Of a stretch of 5,833 nt of DNA, positions 1-5,833 are shown in pieces. The position numbers were made by a program, and so were the translations under genes. Position 1 is the stretch's first letter. Each line of letters begins with the position of its first letter. Origin of the DNA: a bacterium. GTDB taxonomy: Bacteria; Chloroflexota; Dormibacteria; UBA8260; Bog-877. The notes under the pieces are model-generated. The model had not been told where the DNA came from. It ran no database searches and saw only the letters and a list, made by a program, of their open reading frames with translations. The DNA lies in contig JAJYWM010000135.1 in the NCBI GenBank assembly GCA_021791455.1, positions 1 through 5,833 of the forward strand, read 5' to 3'.

Positions 1-218
1 GCCGGCAGTGCTGCCCCGCCCTGCGCCCGACCAGCCGGGCGTCGCAGGCCTTACCGTATTGCCCGGCGAACATCTAAGCGGCACGGCATCCGTGGCCGAG
101 GTCACGGTGGTCACAGAAGATCCGCGGTTGGCTGCCAACGACGGCTCTGGGTCGGCGGCAGGGACTGCGACAAGAAGCGGCAACAAGTCGGCGAAACGCC
201 GGACAACGAGGGGTAGAG
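1..218 (+). other. Leader region upstream of acpP, no recognisable gene
   Basis: I find no protein I can recognise here. Frame 3 closes at a TAA at 75-77 and frame 1 at a TAG at 214-216, just before acpP. Either could be the last codons of an upstream gene, but neither tail resembles the end of a usual acpP neighbour such as FabG, FabD, FabF, PlsX or L32. The last 60 bases are rich in A and G and look like an untranslated leader. A short direct repeat (GGTCAC at 100-105 and 109-114) is present, with no known meaning. No convincing promoter, hairpin or terminator was seen. Confidence 0.4.
208..213 (+). promoter_or_regulatory. Ribosome binding site of acpP
   Basis: GAGGGG lies five bases before the ATG at 219, a close match to the anti-Shine-Dalgarno sequence at normal spacing. 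It supports this ATG as the acpP start and is one of the two clear Shine-Dalgarno sites in the window. Confidence 0.7.
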
Positions 219-467
219 ATGGCAGACACGACCTGGGAAGGCTTTCAGGCGATAGTGGTCGAGCAGCTGGGGGTGGAGACGGAGCAGGTGACCCCGGAGG
301 CGAACTTCGTGGAGGACCTGAACGCGGACTCCCTGGATCTGGTGGAGTTGATCATGGCGTTCGAGGAGGCATACGGGATGGAGATCCCGGACGAGGACGC
401 GGAGAAGATCCAGACCGTGGGTCAGGCCTGGGATTACGTGAAGGAGCACCTGGACCTGGCCAGCTGA
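219..467 (+). CDS. acpP: Acyl carrier protein
   Basis: This cytosolic carrier holds growing acyl chains as thioesters during type II fatty acid synthesis and hands them to the Fab enzymes and to acyltransferases. The product has 82 residues, the usual family size, and is acidic. The core motif around the modified serine is clear: D37-S38-L39 within [10 protein letters not shown], where Ser38 should receive 4'-phosphopantetheine from holo-ACP synthase. Helix 2 and the following [17 protein letters not shown] segment match the conserved ACP recognition surface. The ATG at 219 has a good Shine-Dalgarno (208-213). It is the first recognisable gene of the cluster, and its TGA overlaps or abuts rnc. 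ACPs also serve polyketide or other acyl pathways, but the rnc-smc-ftsY context and the sequence point to the primary fatty acid ACP. Confidence 0.96.
   Translation: MADTTWEGFQAIVVEQLGVETEQVTPEANFVEDLNADSLDLVELIMAFEEAYGMEIPDEDAEKIQTVGQAWDYVKEHLDLAS
464..467 (+). other. Possible CTGA stop/start overlap of acpP and rnc
   Basis: The acpP stop TGA (465-467) overlaps a CTG in the rnc frame (464-466). Ribosomes ending acpP could restart here. No Shine-Dalgarno sits at normal spacing: AAGGAG at 441-446 is 17 bases away. Initiation would therefore depend on coupling, and CTG is a rare start codon. This is an inference from the absence of better starts. Confidence 0.35.
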
Positions 468-1831
468 CGGCCGCAGCCCTGCCGGCTACTCGCCGGCGGC
501 GGTCGCGGGCAACCGCGGAGGAGCTGGCCCAACAGGAGCAGGAGGCGGAAGCGCGGCTTGACGATCTGCAGGGTCGGCTCGGGCTTCGATTCAAGAGGCG
601 GGAGCTCCTGCGCGAGGCCATGACCCACACGTCCTGGATCAATGAGCGTGGGGACGAGGGCCGCGACAACGAGCGCTTGGAGTACCTCGGGGATGCAGTC
701 CTGGAGCTGGTGGCGGGCGAGTACCTGTTCAACCGGTTCCCAAACTATGACGAGGGCCAGCTGACCCAGATCCGATCCAGCCTGGTGAGCACGGTTGCCC
801 TGGCCCGCCTCGGCGAGCAGCTCCTGCTGGGGGAGACGCTCAGGCTCGGAAGGGGAGCCGCCAAGTCGGGGGCTCGGCGCTTGACCTCCCTTCACGCCAA
901 CGCCTTCGAGGCGCTGGTGGGGGCGATCTTCTTGGATCAGGGGTATCGTCGGGCCGGCCGGGTCTTCCTGTCCCGGATCGGTGATCTCAGCGCCTGGACC
1001 GATCCCAACTTCAAGGGCCGGCTGCAGGCGCTGTCCCAGGAGCGCTTTGGCGCTCCGCCTCAGTACCGAACCTTGCCGGCAAACGGAGACCCTCGATCCC
1101 GGCAGTATGTCGCTCAGGTGACGGTTGAGGGGCGCGGGCTACTGGGTGAGGGGAGGGGAGGCACCAAGCAGGCAGCAGAGCAGGCGGCCGCCAGGGCTGC
1201 GATTGACCTGTTGGTGGCGCCGGTCTCCAAGAAGCGGCGTCGGTCAAGGGTGCCGGCCCCCAGCCCGGCCGCCCCGGCGAGCGCCGCCGGGCCCCTCGCG
1301 AGTGAGCCCGTGGCACCGGATCCTCCGCTGCATTCCGCGGGCAAGGGCTCGGCACGACGACGGCCCACGGCGGGGGCGCCCGCGGTCGTCCGGGTGCCAG
1401 GTGCGGAGGATGTGGCGACCTTATCGCACGCGGCCGTGGCGGAAGGGGGTCCGGGCGCGCCGACGGAGGGGCCGACCATCGAGCCGGTTAGGGCTGCGCC
1501 GCGGCGGCGCCGGCGCAGGGCAGCCGCCGTGCCATCCTCAGCCCTTCAGCCGTCTGGTGCCGGGGCGCCTCCTGAGGCTGCTGGCGCCGCCGATGGCCGA
1601 GACGAGGCGGCGGCGCTCCGAGGTCGCCGCCGCGCCCGTGCTGCGTCAGACACCGCCACTGAACCGGCTCTCGCCAGTGATGCGAACGTCGGTGCGCCAC
1701 CACCGGCAGCCGCTGACCTTGGGTCGGCTTCGGCAGTCACGGTCGCGGACGACCCGGTGCGAAAGCGCACCCACCGTGGCCATCGGGGCGGGCGCAGGCG
1801 CTCCGGGAGAACCGCGACCCCCGAAGCATGA
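464..1831 (+). CDS. rnc: Ribonuclease III with long Arg-rich C-terminal tail
   Basis: Double-strand-specific endoribonuclease that processes rRNA precursors and structured mRNAs as a homodimer with Mg2+. Numbered from CTG 464 (455 residues), the N-terminal nuclease domain covers about 35-175, with the signature [14 protein letters not shown] at 69-82. E70, E73, D77, E97 and E149 match E. coli E38, E41, D45, E65 and E117; the E. coli D114 position is Asn146. The double-stranded RNA binding domain covers about 180-250 and keeps the [16 protein letters not shown] region. Residues 251-455 are an extra tail; most RNase III proteins stop at 220-250. The start is uncertain: in this frame there is no ATG, GTG or TTG from 131 to 619, and ATG 620 would remove the first conserved helix. 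CTG 464, overlapping the acpP TGA as CTGA, is my choice; CTG 479 or 524 are alternatives. The function is secure; the 5' end is not. Confidence 0.9.
   Translation: MTAAALPATRRRRSRATAEELAQQEQEAEARLDDLQGRLGLRFKRRELLREAMTHTSWINERGDEGRDNERLEYLGDAVLELVAGEYLFNRFPNYDEGQLTQIRSSLVSTVALARLGEQLLLGETLRLGRGAAKSGARRLTSLHANAFEALVGAIFLDQGYRRAGRVFLSRIGDLSAWTDPNFKGRLQALSQERFGAPPQYRTLPANGDPRSRQYVAQVTVEGRGLLGEGRGGTKQAAEQAAARAAIDLLVAPVSKKRRRSRVPAPSPAAPASAAGPLASEPVAPDPPLHSAGKGSARRRPTAGAPAVVRVPGAEDVATLSHAAVAEGGPGAPTEGPTIEPVRAAPRRRRRRAAAVPSSALQPSGAGAPPEAAGAADGRDEAAALRGRRRARAASDTATEPALASDANVGAPPPAAADLGSASAVTVADDPVRKRTHRGHRGGRRRSGRTATPEA
1214..1828 (+). other. Low-complexity Arg/Ala/Pro-rich tail of RNase III
   Basis: This stretch encodes about 205 residues after the dsRNA-binding domain, in the same frame and without a stop. 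It is poor in large hydrophobic residues and looks disordered. Basic clusters recur: KKRRRSR (1229-1249), six arginines in a row (1502-1519), RGRRRAR (1619-1639), and a final RG-rich patch [17 protein letters not shown] (1760-1810), separated by Ala/Pro/Gly/Glu spacers. Such patches commonly bind RNA non-specifically. I saw no second domain and no separate gene in the other frames; the long stop-free frames there are typical of GC-rich DNA. Confidence 0.75.
1828..1831 (+). other. ATGA stop/start overlap of rnc and smc
   Basis: The smc ATG (1828-1830) overlaps the rnc TGA (1829-1831). No Shine-Dalgarno lies at normal distance (GGGAGA at 1804-1809 is 18 bases away), so smc translation probably depends on ribosomes finishing rnc. 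This also argues that the RNase III tail really is translated to its end. Confidence 0.7.
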
Positions 1832-4800
1832 GGGTCAGCAAGCTGGAGCTGCGGGGATTCAAGAGCTTTGCCAGCCTGGCATCGCTTGAGTTCGGGCAGG
1901 GAGTCACCGCGGTGGTTGGGCCCAACGGCAGCGGCAAGTCGAATCTGGTTGACGCGATCCGACTCGTGCTCGGGGGTGCCAGCGCCCGGGAGCTGCGCGG
2001 GCAGCGACTGGACCAGGTCATCTTCTCCGGTGGCGAGAGAAGGGCCCCACTTGGGATGGCGGAGGTCACCGTCGTCTTCGACAACGAGGACGGTCGGATG
2101 CCCGTGGAAGAGGTTGAGGTGGCGCTCAGCCGCCGGGTGTTCCGGGACGGCACAAGTGAGTTTCGCCGGAACGGCCAGCGAATAAGGCTGCGTGACCTCG
2201 GTCGTCTGCTGGACTCGACCGGCCTGGCCCAGGCGGGGTACGCCATCATCGCTCAGAACGACATCGAGTCGATCATCCGGGCGACCCCGACCCAGCGTCG
2301 GCACCTCATCGAGGAGGCCGCCGGGGTGAGGAGTGCCCAGTCCCTGATCGATGACAGCTCGGCGCGATTGGTGGACCTTGATCGCTGGCTCGAGGGCTCG
2401 GTCGGGCGGCTGACGGAGCTCATGCCCCGGATCGCGGATCTTGAGGAACAGTCAAGGGTCGCTCAGGAGGCTGCCGACTTGAAGCGGCGGCTTGAGTCGC
2501 TCCGCGGAAGCCTGGAGCGAGCCGCCTGGCTCGCCGCCGTGGCGGAGGCGACCAGGCTCGAGCGGCAACTTGATTCCGCCCGCCGCCGGCACGAGGCAGC
2601 GGCTCGCCAGTTTGCCGACTACGACGCGCACTACGGGCGCGAGCGAGAGCGCCTGGAGGCGGCCCAGGCGAGCCGTTTGGAGCGGGAGCGCCTCAGGGGT
2701 CATACCGCCTTGCGCCACCAGCAGGCGGAGTCGGAGCTGAGCCGCTGGCGGGAGCGAGCGCAGCAGGCGGCGGCGGCGCGTGGTGCCGCCGTGACACAGC
2801 TGGAGGAGGTGGAGTTCGACCTCGGCGCCCTCGTCGCCCCGCTGGCATCGGGACCCCTCAACACGGTTGCGCTGGAGCAGGCCCGAGCCGAGCGGCAGAG
2901 CGTCCTCGACAACCTGGGCGAGCTCGCGAGCAGACAGGGGACCATTCGCCAGTCGAGGTCGCTGGCTGAGGTGGAAGTGCAGCGGATCAGACGTGACCTC
3001 GGTGACCAGGATCGGGCCGCAACCGAGCTATCCGGCCGCCTTCGGGGCCTTGAGGACCGAGTGGCTGAGATGGAGTCGGCCTCTGGCACTCTTCACGAAG
3101 AGGTGCGAGCCTGCCAGGCTGAGTTGCGGGCCGCCGAGGAGCAGGCGCAGGAGGCGGCCGCGAGATCAGCCTCCGAGTCCGCAGACCTCAAGACCTCACT
3201 GCGCGACGAGTCCTCCGCCCTGGAGCTGCTGACTGCGGCGGAAGATGAGGTGAAGCATCTGGTGGATCAGGAACGCGGGGAGGCTTCCGAGGTATCCGCT
3301 CGCGATGCGATGCTGACGGAGCGGCGGCGCGGACGCCCGATCGCTGAGGCCGCCGCCCGGGGCGATCTTGACCTTCATCCCCTGGCCGCCGCGATCCATC
3401 CCCTCGAGCCTGCCGACGCCCGACCCATCGAGGTGGCTCTAGGCGTCCTGAGACAAGCCTTGGTCGGCTCGGAGGCGGTTGCCAGGGCCGCGCTGGAGAG
3501 AGGCGGTGGCGTCGTGGAGTTGGTGTGCTGGGCAGTCGAAGGCAGCTCCGTGGGCCTCCAGGTTCCCGCTGGTTGCCGCCCACTGGACATGGTGGTTCAG
3601 GGTGCAGACGACGACCTCGCCGTGATCCGTAACCTTCGCGAGGATGTCTGTCTTGCGGACGACCGGGACGCGGCGGCCCGATGGCTGGACCTTCGACCCC
3701 ATGGCCTGGCGGTGCTGCCGGACGGAACCGCGCTGGCCCGGGGCATGGAGGCGACGGCCCCGGCGCAGCTCGGGGAGCTGGAGGAGTTCCAGCAGTCGGC
3801 GCGCGCCAAGGAGTCTCTGGCGCGGACCCGGTCGCGCCTCGCAGAGCGCCAGCGCCATCTGGCCTGGGCCAGGGAGCAGCACCTGCTGCAGCGCCGACGC
3901 GTGGACGAGTCGCGCCGAACTTCTGCCGCCGCTCAGGCGGCTGCGTCCGCTGCCCACGATCTGGCCGTGCGGCTCAGGGAGCGTTCTCACGAGCTGGAGG
4001 CCAGGGCCGCCAAGACGAAGTTGGACCTGGAGCGAGCGCGGGCCCAGATGGCCTCCTGGCAAACGGAGTTGCAATCGCTTGGCATCCGACATCAGGCGTT
4101 AGTCACTGAACTCGGTGGGGCCGAAGGAGCGTTGGCGGCCGCCGATGCCGCGCTCGGTGACATGGTGGAGCCGGAGGCGGCCGCCAGGCTGAGGCTCGAG
4201 TCAATACAGATGAAGTTGGCGGAGCTGGAGGCCCAGGAGCGAGAGCTGGTGCAGCGCATCAGGCAGGAGCAGGAGGCTCGAGCCCGCCTGGTGGCCCGCA
4301 GGGACTCCACCAAAGCTCGCATCGCGGCAGCGGAGGACGATCTCGTGCTTGCCCTGTGCATGGTCGCTGAAATGCAGAGCAGGAAACTCGCTGCGGACGC
4401 TGAGATGCGCCTTCTTTCCGAATCCGGAGCTGCCCATGCAGGGGACGAGGACCCGCTGCGGCAGCTGGGCGTCCTGGAACGGCGGCGTGCCGAGCTGGAG
4501 CTGGTGCTGGGCCAGGCGGCCTCGACCACGCGATCTCTGGAGCGGGACCTGAACGACCAGCGTGAGGCCGTGGCCCGGGCCAGGGACAGGTTGGGCGAGC
4601 AGCCTATGACTGATCTTGACGGCACCGTGCCGGAAGACCCCGGTCGGGCCGCCGTGGAGATCACCAAGCTGGAGCGTCGCCTCCAGGCACTTGGCCCGCT
4701 CAACGAGTTGGCGCCAACTCAGCTGGCGGACCTGCTGGAAAGAACCGAGGGTCTGCGCTCCGCCCACCAGGACACAAGTGCCGCTCGGCAGGACCTTGAG

Positions 4801-5346
4801 GTCGTGATGGAGAATTTGCGGTCCCTGGTCGACACCAAGCTGCGGGGGACCATGGCGAGGGTCCAGACGGAGTTTGAAGCCACCTGGAAGGAGCTTTTCG
4901 GCGGAGGACGGGCGACCATGCTCAAGGTAGCCGGTGATGAGCCTGGGGCCTGGGGTGTCGAGTTAGAGGTGCAGCCACAGGGCAAGCGGGTTATACCCAT
5001 GGCGATGCTGTCGGGTGGCGAGCGGGCGCTGACGGCGCTAGCCATGATCCTTGCTTTACAACAGGTGTCGCCCAGTCCCTTTTACGTCTTCGATGAGGTC
5101 GATGCCGCCTTGGATGAGGTCAACGTCGCGAACTTCGCCCGGATTCTCAGCGTCCGGTCCGAGCACAGCCAGTTCCTTGTCATCACCCACAGCCTCGCCA
5201 CCATGGCCAGGGCCACGCACCTGTACGGCGTCACCCAGGACGGCAGAGGCGCCAGCCGGGTCCTGTCAGTACGGCTTTCGGAGGACGGCAGGAGCGTCCA
5301 GGATCGAGACGGGGCGGAACTGGTGGAGGCGACGGTTGGAGCCTGA
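1828..5346 (+). CDS. smc: Chromosome partition/condensation ATPase SMC
   Basis: SMC forms V-shaped homodimers that, with ScpA and ScpB, extrude DNA loops and help separate sister chromosomes. The product has 1172 residues, normal for the family (about 1180). The N-terminal half-head (1-165) starts [15 protein letters not shown] and carries Walker A GPNGSGKS (31-38), an ELRG arginine-finger region (R57), Q-loop Gln143 and the EEAAGV end. The first coiled-coil arm runs to about 500, the hinge covers about 502-643, and the return arm reaches about 1000. The C-terminal half-head has FGGGRA (1024 onward), ABC signature LSGGE (1061-1065), Walker B with D1089 and catalytic E1090, and switch His1121. 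The frame is intact. The start overlaps rnc as ATGA and matches the usual SMC N-terminus. Oddities are the hinge, which lacks the usual glycine pairs, and changes around the head motifs (see findings). ScpA and ScpB are not in the window. Confidence 0.97.
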   Translation: MRVSKLELRGFKSFASLASLEFGQGVTAVVGPNGSGKSNLVDAIRLVLGGASARELRGQRLDQVIFSGGERRAPLGMAEVTVVFDNEDGRMPVEEVEVALSRRVFRDGTSEFRRNGQRIRLRDLGRLLDSTGLAQAGYAIIAQNDIESIIRATPTQRRHLIEEAAGVRSAQSLIDDSSARLVDLDRWLEGSVGRLTELMPRIADLEEQSRVAQEAADLKRRLESLRGSLERAAWLAAVAEATRLERQLDSARRRHEAAARQFADYDAHYGRERERLEAAQASRLERERLRGHTALRHQQAESELSRWRERAQQAAAARGAAVTQLEEVEFDLGALVAPLASGPLNTVALEQARAERQSVLDNLGELASRQGTIRQSRSLAEVEVQRIRRDLGDQDRAATELSGRLRGLEDRVAEMESASGTLHEEVRACQAELRAAEEQAQEAAARSASESADLKTSLRDESSALELLTAAEDEVKHLVDQERGEASEVSARDAMLTERRRGRPIAEAAARGDLDLHPLAAAIHPLEPADARPIEVALGVLRQALVGSEAVARAALERGGGVVELVCWAVEGSSVGLQVPAGCRPLDMVVQGADDDLAVIRNLREDVCLADDRDAAARWLDLRPHGLAVLPDGTALARGMEATAPAQLGELEEFQQSARAKESLARTRSRLAERQRHLAWAREQHLLQRRRVDESRRTSAAAQAAASAAHDLAVRLRERSHELEARAAKTKLDLERARAQMASWQTELQSLGIRHQALVTELGGAEGALAAADAALGDMVEPEAAARLRLESIQMKLAELEAQERELVQRIRQEQEARARLVARRDSTKARIAAAEDDLVLALCMVAEMQSRKLAADAEMRLLSESGAAHAGDEDPLRQLGVLERRRAELELVLGQAASTTRSLERDLNDQREAVARARDRLGEQPMTDLDGTVPEDPGRAAVEITKLERRLQALGPLNELAPTQLADLLERTEGLRSAHQDTSAARQDLEVVMENLRSLVDTKLRGTMARVQTEFEATWKELFGGGRATMLKVAGDEPGAWGVELEVQPQGKRVIPMAMLSGGERALTALAMILALQQVSPSPFYVFDEVDAALDEVNVANFARILSVRSEHSQFLVITHSLATMARATHLYGVTQDGRGASRVLSVRLSEDGRSVQDRDGAELVEATVGA
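5325..5329 (+). promoter_or_regulatory. Ribosome binding site of ftsY inside smc
   Basis: GGAGG lies six bases before the TTG at 5336, within the last codons of smc. This strong site at ideal spacing decides for TTG 5336 over the internal ATG at 5417 as the ftsY start. Confidence 0.7.
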
Positions 5347-5833
5347 ACCCCAGGAGGCTCCCAAGAGGCGCTGGTGGAGGCGGCTGCCGGGCCGTCTGGA
5401 CCGGGTCTCGAGCGGCATGGGCCACACCCTGCGCAGTAGATTGCGCCGCGGCCAGCTTGCCGGGGATCAGCTCTACGACGAGCTGTTCGAACTGCTCCTT
5501 GCCAGCGACTGCGGAGTGCCGATGGCCGAGGTGCTGGTGGAGGGGTTGCGGGTTCGGGCGGCCAAGGAACGGTTGCGGACCTCCGAAGAGCTGCTGTCGG
5601 CGTTGCGTCAGGTCATGCTCGAGCAGCTGTCCGGTCGCAATCGCGATCTATCCTTGACAGGATCTCCCGTGGTCTGGCTGGTGGCAGGGGTCAACGGGTC
5701 AGGCAAGACGACAACCATCGCCAAGCTCGCCACCCGGCTTCAAGCTCAGGGGCTGACATCCCTGGTGGCGGCTTCGGACACCTTCCGCGCCGCCGCCATC
5801 GAGCAGTTGCGCCGCATGATCGGCCCGACGGCC
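5336..5833 (+). CDS. ftsY: Signal recognition particle receptor FtsY, 5' part
   Basis: FtsY is the membrane-associated GTPase that receives SRP (Ffh plus 4.5S RNA) with its ribosome cargo and passes it to the Sec translocon. The window holds the first 166 codons and the frame is open at the edge. From TTG 5336 the protein starts with a short basic, Trp-containing stretch ([15 protein letters not shown], residues 9-23), likely the amphipathic membrane-targeting helix. The N domain follows (about 24-108) with the [20 protein letters not shown] segment. The G domain begins with the P-loop GVNGSGKTT (118-126) and DTFRAAA (148-154), the SRP-GTPase G1 and G2 motifs. The paralogue Ffh is less likely because of the basic N-terminal helix and the position after smc. 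No long acidic A domain as in E. coli is present. It overlaps smc by 11 bases and has its own Shine-Dalgarno. G3-G5 lie outside the window. Confidence 0.94.
   Translation, partial: MEPEPQEAPKRRWWRRLPGRLDRVSSGMGHTLRSRLRRGQLAGDQLYDELFELLLASDCGVPMAEVLVEGLRVRAAKERLRTSEELLSALRQVMLEQLSGRNRDLSLTGSPVVWLVAGVNGSGKTTTIAKLATRLQAQGLTSLVAASDTFRAAAIEQLRRMIGPTA

Noticed and set aside
51..78. Possible promoter: TTACCG, 16-base gap, TCTAAG.
   Set aside because: Only about three of six and four of six bases match the sigma-70 consensus, which is near chance for a region of this length.
8..463. The RNase III frame is open upstream through all of acpP, which could suggest a 607-residue protein starting at GTG 8.
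   Set aside because: The translation over acpP is Gly/Arg-rich shadow sequence with no domain, while acpP itself is certain in another frame. Stop-free shadow frames are common in such GC-rich DNA.
441..480. Programmed frameshift at the end of acpP making an ACP-RNase III fusion, which would also explain the missing rnc start.
   Set aside because: No slippery heptamer is visible before the acpP stop, and I see no clear downstream stimulator. Coupled initiation at a CTG or a sequence error is simpler.
620..1831. ATG 620 as the rnc start, the first canonical start in frame after acpP.
   Set aside because: It would remove the conserved [18 protein letters not shown] helix, which is clearly encoded just upstream, and leave about 150 bases unexplained.
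1125..1889. A 254-codon open frame overlapping the rnc tail and the smc start.
   Set aside because: Its product is Arg/Pro/Ser-rich with no domain. It crosses the well-supported smc N-terminus in the wrong frame and has no role in the gene order.
1546..2304. A long antisense open frame (252 codons) over the rnc tail and smc head, plus other minus-strand frames across the window.
   Set aside because: They mirror the coding strand's GC-rich third positions, show no recognisable motif and lie opposite conserved SMC head sequence.
5417..5833. ATG 5417 as the ftsY start.
   Set aside because: It lacks a Shine-Dalgarno as good as the GGAGG before TTG 5336 and would drop the basic amphipathic stretch typical of FtsY N-termini.

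Overview
This is a high-GC bacterial housekeeping segment with four genes on the + strand: acpP (acyl carrier protein), rnc (ribonuclease III), smc (chromosome condensation ATPase) and the 5' part of ftsY (SRP receptor), which runs off the right edge. The order acpP-rnc-smc-ftsY is a widespread bacterial arrangement, known for example from Firmicutes. No mutM lies between rnc and smc, unlike many Actinobacteria. High GC, many Arg/Ala/Pro codons and the style of the SMC head sequence suggest a high-GC lineage such as Chloroflexota or Dormibacterota rather than a classical actinomycete. That placement is an inference from motif flavour and is weak.

Layout: 1-218 is an upstream leader with no gene I can recognise, ending in a good Shine-Dalgarno. 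acpP is at 219-467. rnc is at about 464-1831; it has no ATG, GTG or TTG at a usable position, so its start is uncertain, and it ends in a tail of about 205 residues rich in Arg, Ala and Pro. smc is at 1828-5346, complete, with both ATPase half-heads, two coiled-coil arms and a divergent hinge. ftsY runs from a TTG at 5336 to beyond 5833.

The genes are packed without gaps. rnc-smc overlap as ATGA, acpP-rnc possibly as CTGA, and the ftsY start and its Shine-Dalgarno lie inside the end of smc. This points to one polycistronic mRNA with translational coupling. The products serve different core processes: fatty acid/phospholipid synthesis, rRNA and mRNA processing, chromosome organisation and membrane protein targeting.

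I see no mobile element, CRISPR array, tRNA/rRNA, phage or defence gene. The points that deserve a second look are the missing canonical rnc start codon, the Arg-rich RNase III tail, the Asn in place of a catalytic Asp in RNase III, and the glycine-poor SMC hinge. None of these amounts to a new biological system.
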